Below, piece by piece: positions 13,201 to 22,112 of a DNA stretch of 64,000 bases; position 1 is the stretch's first letter, and the number at the start of each line of letters is the position of its first letter. The stretch covers positions 1,970,367-2,034,366 of the forward strand of contig OX457043.1 in NCBI GenBank assembly GCA_949752735.1. Reading direction: 5' to 3'. Source of the stretch: Lumbricus terrestris. Lineage: Eukaryota > Annelida > Clitellata > Crassiclitellata > Lumbricidae. A program made the position numbers and the translations under genes. The notes under the pieces were generated by a model. That model did not search any database, was not told the DNA's origin, and saw nothing but the letters and a program-made list of their open reading frames with translations.

Positions 13201-13457
13201 AATTCTAAAACTACCTTTGGGTCTTTATGATAGTAGTTTTGTTGCGTAGGAATCCATCGGCCGACCAAATTATCCTTGACAGCCATGGCCAGGGCAAAGT
13301 AGTAGTCACGATCGCTGCCAACATTTCGATCCTTAACGAGCGAAAAATGAAGATGTCGGTTGATTCCCTTCTTCAAGCTGGCCACTGTCTCATCCTCAGC
13401 GATCCCAGCGATGCTTATCCTACGCTGTTTATCCATATCCATCTTGGGCTGTTCCAT
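2556..13457 (-). CDS. PYG: Glycogen phosphorylase gene, N-terminal to PLP-site part, two exons not found
   Basis: Glycogen phosphorylase releases glucose-1-phosphate from glycogen in the cytosol with a pyridoxal-phosphate cofactor. Twelve exons read on the minus strand: 13215-13457, 12704-12805, 12058-12240, 11377-11508, 8130-8265, 6267-6359, 5714-5860, 5063-5226, 4437-4551, 3889-3990, 3322-3495, 2556-2777. Seen: RRISIAG, matching the phosphorylase-kinase Ser site near residue 15; W..TQQ.YY of the AMP site; [30 protein letters not shown], which carries the PLP lysine. Where exons are adjacent the phases agree. Not found: the exon expected between 11377 and 8265 (about 65 residues, including the YDTPVPGY region and the 280s loop), and a short exon of about 12 residues (VPRTVMIGGK) between 3322 and 2777. 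ACSBG-type exons occupy the first gap. GNGGLG reads GNGELG. The C-terminus would lie beyond the window. Family identity is certain; function of this copy is doubtful. Confidence 0.9.
3061..3237. repeat. 18-bp tandem repeat in phosphorylase intron
   Basis: About nine imperfect copies of CTTGCCTCTCACACAGAC. It lies in the intron where the short VPRTVMIGGK exon is expected. Confidence 0.8.
3322..3495 (-). CDS. PYG: Phosphorylase exon with [10 protein letters not shown]
   Basis: 58 codons, phase 0 at both ends. The acceptor is TTCAG|GAG and the donor is AAA|GTATGA. It contains [12 protein letters not shown], whose basic residues line the catalytic phosphate site in characterised phosphorylases. 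Confidence 0.92.
3889..3990 (-). CDS. PYG: Phosphorylase exon, 34 codons
   Basis: Reads [16 protein letters not shown] to LSKVKQ, matching the KIGEDF...LRKL region of animal phosphorylases. CAG acceptor, CAG|GTAAAC donor, phase 0 at both ends. Confidence 0.9.
4198..4283. repeat. (ATC)n/(ACC)n microsatellite
   Basis: Pure CATCAT runs into pure CACCAC in a phosphorylase intron. The homopolymer frames it creates on both strands are not genes. Confidence 0.95.
4437..4551 (-). CDS. PYG: Phosphorylase exon with [12 protein letters not shown]
   Basis: One base plus 38 codons. It holds [19 protein letters not shown], a signature of the family. It completes the split Thr codon left by the exon at 5063-5226. 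Donor ACC|GTATGT. Confidence 0.93.
4600..5062. other. Intron, no feature seen
   Basis: Unremarkable AT-rich intron sequence between two phosphorylase exons. A short GGA-rich run precedes the exon at 5063. Confidence 0.5.
5063..5226 (-). CDS. PYG: Phosphorylase exon with [19 protein letters not shown]
   Basis: 54 codons plus two bases. Contains GRMSLVEE and KRINMAHL, then a GTHSINGVA stretch where GSHAVNGVA is usual. Donor AC|GTAAGC, phase 2. Confidence 0.92.
5714..5860 (-). CDS. PYG: Phosphorylase exon with [14 protein letters not shown]
   Basis: 49 codons, phase 0. It holds [19 protein letters not shown]. Vertebrate enzymes have Leu where this has the first Arg of RERWPV. Donor GAG|GTGAGC. 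Confidence 0.92.
6101..6300 (-). repeat. 34-bp tandem repeat spanning a 5' splice site, about 6 copies
   Basis: Copies start at 6101, 6135, 6169, 6203, 6237 and 6271 at exactly 34-bp spacing. On the minus strand each unit reads GGAATGGGATAAGGTGAGAG, which is the last codons of the exon at 6267-6359 plus its donor. GT donors therefore recur at 6267, 6233, 6199, 6165 and 6131. Use of any extra donor would add codons that reach TGA almost at once. Confidence 0.9.
6267..6359 (-). CDS. PYG: Phosphorylase exon with [16 protein letters not shown]
   Basis: 31 codons, [10 protein letters not shown] to NLEWDK. NDTHP is a near-invariant phosphorylase motif. The acceptor sits directly against the 12-bp satellite intron, and the donor is inside the 34-bp repeat. 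Confidence 0.93.
6360..8129. repeat. Whole intron made of a 12-bp satellite (AATCAATCAGAC)
   Basis: About 1.77 kb consists almost only of AATCAATCAGAC and the variants AATCATCAGAC and AATCAGAC. On the minus strand it runs from six bases after the donor of the exon at 8130 to three bases before the acceptor of the exon at 6359. A variant pair with GACAACC at 6671 recurs at 7126, suggesting a higher-order unit of about 455 bp. All three plus-strand frames are open only because the units lack stops. Confidence 0.95.
8130..8265 (-). CDS. PYG: Phosphorylase exon with [13 protein letters not shown] donor
   Basis: One base plus 45 codons, [20 protein letters not shown] to [16 protein letters not shown] keeps the two Arg of the AMP site. 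The donor is AAG|GCAAGT, the classic GC-AG type. Its phase-2 acceptor needs an upstream exon ending in two bases, which the ACSBG exon at 8901 does not supply. Confidence 0.93.
8266..8900. other. Intron, no exon found
   Basis: Searched by eye on the minus strand for the missing phosphorylase exon (YDTPVPGY, YPNDNFF) and for the ACSBG C-terminus (GELGPT). Neither was seen. Confidence 0.4.
8901..9047 (-). CDS. ACSBG: ACSBG-type exon III
   Basis: 49 codons, [14 protein letters not shown] to VVAIQA, aligned by eye to the DPDTSDQTDNL...VYQAIE region of vertebrate ACSBG. Acceptor TTTTTGAAG, donor GCC|GTAATA. Confidence 0.7.
9340..9479 (-). CDS. ACSBG: ACSBG-type exon II
   Basis: Two bases plus 46 codons, up to ALLTFE. 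The CTTGTAG acceptor was chosen because it restores the family length and frame with exon I; a nearer CCAG would not. Donor GAA|GTAACA. Confidence 0.7.
9543..9920. mobile_element. hAT-type non-autonomous element, copy 1, complete
   Basis: Element 9551-9912 begins CAGCGGTTCCCAACC and ends GGTTGGGAACCACTG. It is flanked by a perfect 8-bp duplication ATCTATCT at 9543-9550 and 9913-9920. GTGGCCCGCGGGCC lies near one end and a duplicated AAAAAGTGGCCCTC near the other. Related copies are at 21272-21506 and 61973-62284. Confidence 0.85.
10310..10500 (-). mobile_element. Old tRNA-derived SINE remnant
   Basis: The minus strand carries a diverged version of the tRNA-SINE body seen at 16.2, 50.5 and 58.3 kb. 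On the plus strand it shows GAGTGAAGGACTTG, then CAAGGTCC. Its tRNA-like head is poorly preserved. Confidence 0.4.
10762..10841 (+). mobile_element. LINE/SINE tail fragment with (GAAT)n
   Basis: GGAGCGCTCCTGGGTAGGTG, CTTGAAGGGGCGCTATA and a (GAAT)n run match the shared 3' tail of the LINE and SINE copies in this window. Confidence 0.6.
10902..11052 (-). CDS. ACSBG: ACSBG-type exon I
   Basis: 50 codons plus one base, [17 protein letters not shown] to [24 protein letters not shown] and ESGFL match bubblegum-type synthetases. Acceptor ATACAG, donor AACG|GTCGGT. Confidence 0.75.
11377..11508 (-). CDS. PYG: Phosphorylase exon with [15 protein letters not shown]
   Basis: 44 codons, [20 protein letters not shown] to CVDTQ, phase 0. 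Acceptor TTTCAG, donor CAG|GTACAC. The next exon of the normal gene is missing downstream. Confidence 0.93.
12058..12240 (-). CDS. PYG: Phosphorylase exon with glycine loop (GNGELG)
   Basis: 61 codons, [10 protein letters not shown] to LIRDGWQ, phase 0. It contains [20 protein letters not shown]. The family has GNGGLG here; this codon is GAA (Glu) instead of a Gly codon. The loop packs against the cofactor phosphate in known structures. Confidence 0.93.
12704..12805 (-). CDS. PYG: Phosphorylase exon with YYLSLEF.IGR
   Basis: 34 codons, [19 protein letters not shown] to DEVLYQ, phase 0. Donor CAG|GTATGT is close to consensus. Confidence 0.94.
13215..13457 (-). CDS. PYG: Phosphorylase first coding exon
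   Basis: 81 codons from ATG at 13457. Contains QRRISIAGI with the regulatory Ser, [14 protein letters not shown], and the AMP-site residues of [11 protein letters not shown]. It ends DPK|GTAGTT, exactly where animal genes split DPK from the YYLSLEF exon. Confidence 0.95.
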
Positions 13458-13479
13458 TAGCCGCTATTAGACAACAATA

Positions 13480-14160
13480 ATTGGTATAACTGATCGAGAA
13501 CTGGTTAAAATTGCATGGTCTCTTATTTATTTAACTTTTAAAATCTTAATGACGATTACCTATTTCATCAAGCAAACTTGCCCCTTTTAGGAGGAGCAAA
13601 CAATATGGAAAACATGATAAAAATGTGAAGCGTTCAATTGGAAAACTATTCCACCCTTTTTCGTTAAAGTGTTAACAATGCTGATCGAGTAGGGGAAGAT
13701 GGCGGATGTTTACATTCCATATACTACGTACAGGTAGGGGTCACCAATCCAGCGTGTTATTCAATGCGCCAACCGGCCTGGACTAAAAAGCCTTAAACAA
13801 CGCTTTTAGCCAATGCGCCTACTCCGTTGTCTGATAATAATGCACACTGTGTTAATTTTATAACAAAATAAGCTACTTAGGCAAAAAAACGTGCAGAGGA
13901 TAATACTAAAACTTCAAAATTTAGCAAAACATTTTTAAAACAATTGCCCTTACCGAGTCTGATGGAGCAGGACTGAAGTTCCGCAGCAAATAAACAAACG
14001 ATGTAAAATAAAAACAGACGACAACCAAATCAATAGGTTTTTTAGCGCATGTTCTTCAGCAAGGTTTTGAGTAATATTGTTTTTGCTACGATCAAAGTTC
14101 ATCTGATATAGCATGCAATGTCTTGTCTTGTATTCAGTCATTCTTAATAGTAATAGGCTA
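13480..14160. other. Region upstream of phosphorylase, no gene seen
   Basis: It should hold the phosphorylase 5' UTR and promoter on the minus strand. I see no clear TATA box or first non-coding exon. Confidence 0.35.
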
Positions 14161-14164
14161 TGAA

Positions 14165-14500
14165 AATAATAATAGTTGCACTAATTCATAATGCTAAATT
14201 AGCAGGAACAAAATGCGAGTTGTTAGGCCATGGCAAAACCCGGAAATTGCGATACTTTGGCCACATCCTGCGACAGCCGGACAATATTGAAAATAGTGTC
14301 ATGATGGGGCTGGTGGAGGGTGTTCGTAGCCGCGGTAGACCTAGAATATGCTGGCTCGATAACATCACGTTGTGGACCGGTCTATCGGAAGCGGCGCTAT
14401 TGAGGACAGTAAAGGACAGATCTTGCTGGAGTACATTGGTCCGATCATGCAGCCAACCGTCGCGAAGCGACGTCGGCGCAATGACATGACATGACATAAT
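14165..14500 (+). mobile_element. LINE reverse-transcriptase C-terminal fragment
   Basis: Translation gives KTRKLRYFGHILRQPDN, then GRPRICWLDNI, then WTGLSEAAL. This is the standard end of LINE endonuclease-reverse-transcriptase proteins. It ends at a stop and a short (ATGAC)n-like run. It is 5'-truncated. Confidence 0.8.
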
Positions 14501-15227
14501 TCTTAATAAATAATATAATTATTGCAAATTATTAGAAATCAAGGAATAAAGCGCATAATAGAAAAATGGTGTTGTTGGAATCTTGGACCTGCTCATAAGG
14601 GCAGAACACAAAAAAAGGGCGCATGCAGGCGATTCAACAATGTACAGGCAAACTTACATACTTACTTATAATTGGATTAAATGAGTTTTCTCTGTTTGAC
14701 GATCTATATAATAACCTATAGCCTACATTTTAAAACATTTTTCATGATAGATAATGGCCTAATCTCTTTTTTATGCAAAAAATTCCAAAAGGCCAAAAAA
14801 TTGCAGGTTTGTGGTTCTAGTTTATATTAGGCGACAGCGACACGATCTGAAAAGCGGTCCAGATACCGTACATTTGTTAAAAAGTTGTAATCTGCTAAAT
14901 TTTCTGCAGTCTGATTGGACAGTCAACGGATAAGATCTCGATATTCATTGGTCAATTATTGTTGATCTAACGTAGAAGGTGATTGGCTGGATGTTGCGAT
15001 CAACATGGACGCCCTGTTGAATGGGAACGATTGGAGACTCAACGAAAAATGTTTTCCCAAGGATTTTGCCTCGTCCTCGTCTCATTTGATTTCAGCCAAA
15101 ATTTGAGCAAATCGTCGGGATTTCAACCAAAGCTGAAAGGGTAGCATTCAGAGCGAGAAGTACCGAGCTGTTATGGTTATGGCTACGGTATCATGATTCT
15201 TTTTGGATTACAAGAATTCCCGCGAAG

Positions 15228-15274
15228 ATGTCACTTGGGAGTGGTGCCAGTGGCGATGGAGTTTCATCCCAGAG
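15228..15274 (+). CDS. Possible first coding exon, weak
   Basis: ATG in context GCGAAGATGT reads MSLGSGASGDGVSSQ and stops at a possible donor AG|GTGATC. I found no downstream exon that fits its phase. Chance cannot be excluded. Confidence 0.2.
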
Positions 15275-15374
15275 GTGATCAGCTCCTTCTAAAAAGGACC
15301 TACATAAATTATGTCTCGTTAGATCTGTTTTCGTTTGGTGCAATGTCGGTGGGATTGCTTTTAAATATGCCGTC

Positions 15375-15455
15375 TCAATCCTTCTAACTCAACGCAGCGC
15401 TCGTGAATAAGCCGGTGCCCCGCGCTTGGCTTTCCAGTGGCGCTTTAGAAATTAG
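15375..15455 (+). repeat. Dispersed repeat, copy B
   Basis: Second copy of the repeat at 512-592, same orientation, with a few substitutions. Confidence 0.6.
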
Positions 15456-15869
15456 GAGATTACGATTCTGTTCTGTGATAGCTAATTCTGGGATGGTGTT
15501 GTTTCTAAAGGAAAGTGGTTCTCAAAATTGTCTGATTGATCAATGTGGTCAGTGGTTCAAGTCTCAGTCTGATGCTATTTTATTCCCATTCTTATTTAGG
15601 TAAAAGTTATTTCAGCATATTTTATTATTTCGAAATCGATATCGTGCATTTTAGCGTATTTTATTATTTGGCATATATGTATTTACATTTTTTGATGAAA
15701 TCGTTACAACGGTTTGTATTTCTATTGAAAAGTAAAAAACAGTCAAAATTGAGTGATATTGAAAGTTGGATTGGTGAGTATGCCGTCGTTTTCTGTCAGA
15801 CTCGATTGCAGTTGTATTGTATTGTGAATGATACAATGTCCAAATGTGTGTGTTGTCTTCTTCTGACTT

Positions 15870-15985
15870 GATCTGTTTTTGTTGTCTTCACTTGATGCAG
15901 AGGTTGATTGATCGACTTCCTCCGCCTTCATTCGCAGTTTTTCGCACAATGCGTGCTGCGCTTCGAGCATGCTAGCCATATTCAG
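15870..15985 (-). CDS. Possible helical exon, unknown gene
   Basis: After a GGGCAG acceptor the minus strand reads MASMLEAQHALCEKLRMKAE and then a Ser/Glu-rich stretch. The composition is helix-like. I recognise no family and the donor is unclear. Confidence 0.3.
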
Positions 15986-16234
15986 CTGCCCAACAGATCA
16001 TATCCTTCATGTCAAACATCATTGGATTGAATGAAACCAGCAAAGGTGAGAGCAGATTTATCCTCTTTCTCATCCTCATGTCACTGCTTATCTTTTAATC
16101 ATCTACCAAGAAAAAATGTTTCTCAATGTTAAAAATTAACACTGATTATCGCAAAGAATTGCATTTCATCTGGGTCAGACCTTGCAACCTCATGTCGTCA
16201 TCAGAGCATGTTAATACCATTGAACAGTGTTTGT

Positions 16235-16448
16235 TTGTATGTGCACTACATAGCGCCCCTTCAAGCTTTCTTCTCAGAGGTGCTCCCAACTACAGAGCGG
16301 GCACTGCATCAGAGTTTCACGCCAAAGCGCTGAGCAATTGCGAGTGAATGACTTGCCCAACGTCCTTACGCGGTGACTTCAGGTGGATTGGAACCTGCAA
16401 CCCTCCGGCTGCAAGGCAACGAACATACCCACTACACCACGATGTGTC
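16235..16448 (-). mobile_element. tRNA-derived SINE, copy 1
   Basis: On the minus strand it has a head with A-box-like TGGTGTAGTGGG and B-box-like GGTTCCAATCC. A body with CAATTGCTCAGCGCTT follows, then the tail CTTGAAGGGGCGCTATG. It shares its layout with copies at 50.5 and 58.3 kb. Confidence 0.75.
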
Positions 16449-16774
16449 ATGATGCAAAGTTGACATTTAACAGTTGACATTGTTGACTGACTTGTTGACT
16501 TGTCTGAAGTGTGGAATGTAGAATGCATGGTTTGAATTCTTCAATTCAACTAGTCATAATTTCAGTCTAGTACACATAAATTCTTTGCTTAACCAGTTGT
16601 AATAGAGTTGTTGAGAACCCTGACATTGGATCTGACGAATGGTGTGCAGTCAACATTTCTATGTATTTCAGTCACTGGTTAATGGTCATCGTATGCTTCA
16701 CCTAAATTCAACGTTGTAGAACTTCGAAAATGACATTTGCATAATTTGTATTCATTTTGTCATCAGTTTATGCA

Positions 16775-17097
16775 TCATGTATTGTCATTGTGTATTGTCA
16801 TCATGTATTGTCATCGTGTATTGTCATCATGTATTGTAATCATGTATTGTCATCATGTATTGTCATCGTGTATTGTCATAATGTATTGTCATCGTGTATT
16901 GCCACTATGTATTGTCATCATGTATTGTCATCATGTATTGTCATCATGTATTGTCATCATGTATTGTCATCATGTATTGTCATCGTGTATTGTCATCTTG
17001 TATTGTCATCGTGTATTGTCATCGTGTATTGTCATCGTGTATTGTCATCGTGTATTATCATCGTGTATTGTCATCGTGTATTGTCATCGTGTATTGT
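16775..17097. repeat. 15-bp tandem repeat (GTATTGTCATCATGT)
   Basis: About 21 copies of a 15-bp unit, alternating between CATCATG and CATCGTG variants. The unit length is a multiple of three, so all three forward frames stay open; this is not coding evidence. Confidence 0.95.
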
Positions 17098-17325
17098 CCT
17101 GCCTTCATCTACAGCTGGTCCTATTTAAAAAGAACCACATAGTTGACTTGGTCCTTGTTCTATGAATTGGGTCATGATGTGTTGTTTCGTTCATGACGTG
17201 TTGTTTAAGGTCATGACATATGTGTTTGTTTAGGTCAGAATCGGTGTTTCACGTCTGGCGTTGAATTTTCGATATTTCCTACGGCATCGTCTTCACGAAA
17301 TCGTTTTTTTATCGTCTATTGCAAG

Positions 17326-17462
17326 ATGGATTCACCATCGGTCATCATGGATTCACCATCGGTCATCATGGATTCACCATCGGTCATCATGGATTCACCA
17401 TCGGTCATCATGGATTCACCATCGGTCGTCCCTCTTCATATCTTCTACCCTGCAATGGTCTG
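17326..17462 (+). CDS. Possible first coding exon with 7-residue repeats
   Basis: ATG at 17326 is in a strong context (GCAAGATGG). The frame reads MDSPSVI four times, then MDSPSVVPLHIFYPAMV, and ends at a good donor TG|GTAAGA. The 21-bp repeat duplicates the start codon five times. It could be the first exon of the TRIM-like gene downstream, but the phase match is not shown. Confidence 0.4.
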
Positions 17463-17719
17463 GTAAGAACAACAACAACAAAAACACATTAACTTGTGTA
17501 TGTGCTGGCCGTACAGTTGGAGATACTTCGGTCCACTCCAATGACTTCATAGCATGCCAACGTTATTATTCATTCATTAAATGCATTGATATAGCGCCTC
17601 TTCAAAGGGCTACTCAGAGGCGCTCCCAACCTCAGCGCGGCCAAATAAAACTGTCTTAAGATGAAAGAGGAAAGCCTGAGAAGGATTTTTAGAAAGGGAA
17701 TGGAGTGTCAGAGGAAGAC

Positions 17720-18144
17720 CATAGATGTAAAAAACTTTTTCCCCGTTTTTTATTCTATCCCAAAAAACGCCGTTTTCTTCGGTTTTTTTATTTTTTCCAT
17801 CGTTTTTTATCGTTTTTTTTTATAAATTTTCCTTAACTTTATTTATTCATTTATTTTCTGTTATTATTTTCCTTAATTTTAATTTTTTTAATATTCCTTA
17901 TGTTTTCCACCAACTCTCAAGGATTCAGCTAACTAAAGTCATTATTTCATCGTTTAACATCATCATTTAAGAGATAGCCTGCGTGAAATCAATGTTTTCA
18001 AGGTTAAAATGCGGTTTTAGATGTAGCAAAGTCAAATTATTTACCGTTTCCGTTTTTTATCGGTTTTTTGTGGGTTTTTTTTCAAGAAAAAAACCACGTT
18101 TTTTTCCGGTTTTTATTCTGTTTTCATCGTTTTTTTAATCTATG
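17720..18144. mobile_element. T-rich MITE with inverted ends
   Basis: Ends CATAGATGTAAAAAAC and GTTTTTTTAATCTATG are imperfect inverted repeats. They enclose many CGTTTTTTATCGG-like runs. Flanking 8-mers AGGAAGAC and AAGAAGAC differ by one base and may be a target duplication. Confidence 0.5.
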
Positions 18145-18826
18145 AAGAAGACCATTCCAGGTTGAGGGTCCTTCCGCCGTGAAAGCACGGTTCTGCATAG
18201 TGGAAGTATGAGCAAGATGATGTATTAGGATCTATTAGGATGTATTAGAGGATGTATTAGAGGAATGGCTGCTTCGAATGAATCTGTTGTCATTAAGACG
18301 TAGAAGATGGGAGAAGGACAGCAGCCGGTGTGAATTGAATGAACCAGACGAACTACAAGAGTTTTAAGTTTAGTGTGAAACTGACTGAATGGACATGCAG
18401 CCTCAACCGTTGAATGTCGTAGCAACTGACAATTGCTGATGGCTCAAACAATGTTTTGTTATGACACAGAGGATGAGTCACTGAGTTTGCTGTGAATGTG
18501 TTTAAGGAGTTTGCTGATCTGAGTGTACTGCTTTATAAGCTGTTAAGACAGATTTTAAGCCGATGCTTTCTTCCAAAGAGAGAGAGAAAGAGGGGGGAGA
18601 CGTGGCACCAGAAGTGTGTGAGGATCAAGGGGTCAAGGCTGGACATTTGCATTTCTACAGTCGAGCATTGATTAGAACTGAACAGGGCTTCAGACATTGA
18701 CTAGATAGCACAATATATCTATTGTCTGATAATGTTCATTCAATTCAGTTTTGAACTTGTCGCTGGAGTCGAATCAACGTTTTATCTGACCATGTATCTC
18801 AGCACGTCTTGTCTTGCTTTTCTTAG

Positions 18827-18892
18827 TTCTCGTTATTTGACAACGCTCGTGACCTGATCAAGGAATCTTTCCAGAGCTACAAGAAATGCAAG
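18827..18892 (+). CDS. TRIM-like exon, 22 codons
   Basis: FSLFDNARDLIKESFQSYKK, phase 0. TTCTTAG acceptor, AAG|GTAGAG donor. Confidence 0.5.
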
Positions 18893-19580
18893 GTAGAGTG
18901 TGCACAGAATTATACAGTGCCACTCAGCGAGTTGCCTGTCAGATCTGCTTAAATTGCTTTGTCTGTTGTTCAACTTGACAGCACAGACAATACTTAGTGA
19001 GACTGTAAGGGACGTGGCTTTTGCAGGCAGGCATGAGCAGTTATGCCTTCAAGTGATTTCTATTTCACTTAGATATCTAAATATGTTATTACAAGTTTTA
19101 AGCTGAACATTGTAAAATATAATTACTACGACATACATTGTAAAATAAAAGAAGCAAAGATGTGTTTATAAGTCTGTTGATAGTTAATGTACCTTGCTGT
19201 TTGATCAATGTAAAATAAAGATATGCATTGAAATGCATGTGCTTATATTAATTAAATCCAGCCTGTCAATTTAGGTGGCCTAGTGGCATACACGTTGTTT
19301 GTCAGTCTCTATGAAACGGTTTGATTCCTGGCTCCACCATATGAAAGCATCGTTAATTGTACTGGCAAGCTGATTCTATCCTCATAAGTCATTATCAAGC
19401 ACAAAGCAGCAGTTGATAGGGTATCAAGTCAGGTGTTGTTTGATTGATTGGAATAAATTGCTTTGTTGTCCACTCGAAAAATTGCTTGTAACCTATTGTT
19501 GCTGTGAACGCAATGAAAGCTGTTTGCTTTATTTATTTTTTCTTTTCTTTTATTTACCACTTTTGAATTAAAATTGCTAG

Positions 19581-19903
19581 GATGAAATGCTGGAGGACCT
19601 GGAGACTGTTCACTCGTCGACGGAACTCGAAATCATGGACCTCTACCACAACATCGAGAAGGCAGTGGAGCAGATCGAGGACGGATGCAAGTTCATGGAG
19701 CGTGTGCTGGCGAACGGTAACATGGTTGAGGTGCTGCTGATGAAGGAGAACATCCGACAGCAGCTGCTGATGCTGCTCAACAACATCCCGCATCCAGAAG
19801 TGAACGTCAAGATGGAGTTCGTAACTGATGCGGACCGCGCTTCAGACGAAGCATGAAGGATGCTTTTGGTCACTTCATGAAGACTGAGCAAGACCATGAG
19901 AAG
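19581..19903 (+). pseudogene. TRIM-like coiled-coil exon with 2-bp frameshift
   Basis: 323 bases, starting DEMLEDLETVHSSTELEIMD. Coding continues in another frame after about 19840 (RRSMKDAFGHFMKTEQ), up to AAG|GTAGGG. The length is two bases over a multiple of three. Confidence 0.6.
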
Positions 19904-20635
19904 GTAGGGATGTGGGACAGAATGACAGATGTACACTTGAAGTGCTTACTGACATCCAATGACTTTTCCAGGTTGCTGGATGCATTTTAAGTGTCAGTGG
20001 ATCAGGTGGTGGCTGGGATATTCAACTGCTATGCCATTTGAAAGCAGAACTTAAATTACAGTATAATATATCAATTAATGTCCATAGAAAGAAGTTCTGA
20101 TTCATATCCAATATTTGCTTACTGTTGATAGCAAAGATCTGGGTTTGTATGTCAGCAATTTTGTATCGATTTACTGGTGATATATCTGAGCTGAGTTAAC
20201 TTGTAAATGGTTGAGCAGTTGATCAGAGCTGATTTCTCATAATTGAACTGATTTAAATCATCTCCACCCTGTTACAGGGTACATTTATGCAATTTAAACA
20301 ATTCACAAGAACGCAAATTACAGAAGACATAAATCTTACTTGCTTACAGAACAGAACCTGCAATACATGGCGCTAAGTGCAGCGTACAAAGCATGTCTGC
20401 CCACATTTGGTGGGATGAGAGATGAGTCCCAACATTGCGGGGAAATCCTATACCGACCGATGCAAGGTTAAAAGCAGACGTTTTTTGAAGAGTTGCAGTG
20501 ATGAGATGTAATTTCAATGTTGATCTGCCCTTGCATGGGTCAACCGTTATGTCCAGACATTACTCTTTGGCATTATTATTATCACCATCAGAGTTTTAAT
20601 TGTAATGTATTGTCTGTTTGGCACCTTTGTTCTAG

Positions 20636-20824
20636 CACTGGCCGGGCTGTTCAACTCTGTGGGCTTGACATCATCGAATCCTGTGTCGCCTGCAACGCCG
20701 CTGAACGAGATCAGCGCCCTCTTCAACTCGCTGCCTCCCCATCAGACATCACTTAGCCTTGGAGGCATGCGCTCTACCAGTCCAATAACGGCTGCGGCTA
20801 ATCTTCTGTCGGCGCCTCCACCAG
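20636..20824 (+). CDS. Ser/Pro-rich exon, probably TRIM-like linker
   Basis: Open frame ALAGLFNSVGLTSSNPVSP to NLLSAPPP, with a TTCTAG acceptor and a CCAG|GTCAGT donor. Its phase does not join directly to the 19581 exon, so an intervening exon is missing or was not seen. Confidence 0.45.
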
Positions 20825-21271
20825 GTCAGTTACCTGGTGTAGTGTAGGTGCCCTTGTAACGGCATGGGCTGTTACGGCGCCTTAGAAATTGTCGTCATTA
20901 TTATTATTAGTTACGAGTAGGATCTTGTTTTCTTGGTTATTGCTTGTGTTTTTTAACCAATATTGACAAGGTGATGTCAAGTAATAGCTTACTTACTTAC
21001 TGCAATAATCTGTCAGCTGTGGTCAATGTCCAGCATATATTGGAGTTACCTATTGTGTTTAAGGTTGGGTTAGTTATGTATTGCAACCATTTGTGATTTT
21101 GTGTGTTAGTTTTTATGCTTCGGTTACTTAGTTACTGTGGGATTCTGCAGCCAAGTGGTTAAAGCACTCACCTCGTAGCATTAAAAGTAAGGGTTTGGTC
21201 TTCCCCTGTGATGTTTGGTGACATTGAGCTAGTCCTGTTCTCAGCCACTCAGCTCTATCTGATGGTGCTTA

Positions 21272-21506
21272 ATCATTAGCTAACTAAAAGCATATAAAAT
21301 TGTTGTAATTGATTCAAAATAGAATTTTTGATGTAATTTATAGACGCCAAAATAGAATAATTTGTAATAGAAAGTAATTATGTGTTCTATCCTGTCCAAA
21401 TTGTCATTTTTCCATATATTTTTGCTAATTCTTTGAGAGATGAGGACCATGTTTCTAGGCCTGGCGGGCCACTTTTGGCCCGCGGGCCACGGGTTGGGAA
21501 CCGCTG
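21272..21506 (-). mobile_element. hAT-type non-autonomous element, copy 2, truncated
   Basis: Inverted relative to copy 1. It ends GGTTGGGAACCGCTG at 21506 with GGCCCGCGGGCC just inside. The left terminus is missing. Confidence 0.7.
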
Positions 21507-22107
21507 GACTAGGTTGACGGTAGTGACCTGCTTGAACAGCATAAAAAATCAAAATATGCAATGCAATAATCACAGTATACATCTAAAACAACATAACAGA
21601 CATCTATGGAACAATTTGGGAGAGAAAGGGGATAGACAGAAAAGAAAAGCAGCGATAAAATTGAGGTCTGGTGTACGTACATGATAGTAAACATACATTA
21701 TCCATAGAATTTATCAAGACAGTGAAATATTAGAAAACACATAAATTATCCTGAATCCAAAATCAAATATATCATCAATATTTGAAACTGATTAAATTGA
21801 ATTTAGGGAAAGGTTCAATGCTGTGTTTCGTCTGATGTTGTCATCACGTTCTGGTCTTCAAATTCTCGTCACATTTCAAGGTAACCACTTAAATCCATTG
21901 ATGATTTATGGTGTTTAGGACAATCTCATCCTTTAGTATGTACAACCTTTATCACAAGTTTTAATTAACATTGTCAGTGAAGTCTTGGTCTACGAATATG
22001 TCTACCTGGTAAGTATTGAGTGCTTGTGACAATCTGTTCTATGACCTGATCTGGTTGGCAGCAAGAGCATGTCATGGTGAGTCTGAAAGCCTTTCTTACT
22101 CCACTGT

Positions 22108-22112
22108 CCCTG
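22108..22112. repeat. Target-site duplication, left
   Basis: CCCTG, matching 29812-29816 on the other side of the element. Confidence 0.9.

Larger units (their letters stand above)
18827..20824 (+). pseudogene. TRIM-like protein fragment, coiled-coil region, frameshifted
   Basis: Exons 18827-18892, 19581-19903 and 20636-20824. The first two encode a helical segment: ARDLIKESFQSYKKCK, then ELEIMDLYHNIEKAVEQIED, then CKFMERVLANGNMVEVLLMK. This resembles the B-box C-terminal coiled coil of TRIM proteins, especially the TRIM-NHL group, E3 ligases and RNA regulators. The third exon is Ser/Pro-rich (LFNSVGLTSSNPVSP), like linkers after that coiled coil. In exon 2 the frame breaks at CCGCGC (about 19836-19841). 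Removing two bases would give a 107-codon phase-0 exon ending KTEQDHEK|GTAGGG; as it stands TGA follows at 19854. No RING, B-box or NHL repeats were found. The LTR element starts 1.3 kb downstream. Confidence 0.55.

Noticed and set aside
16737..17165. Open frames with repeated YCHHVLSSCIVIM-like text
   Set aside because: A product of the 15-bp intergenic repeat; no splice sites or homology.
21980..22080. Two tiny exon-like pieces ending in GTAAGT and GTGAGT just before the LTR element
   Set aside because: The encoded peptides (EVLVYEYVYL, QEHVM) match nothing I know, and phases do not join the neighbouring exons.
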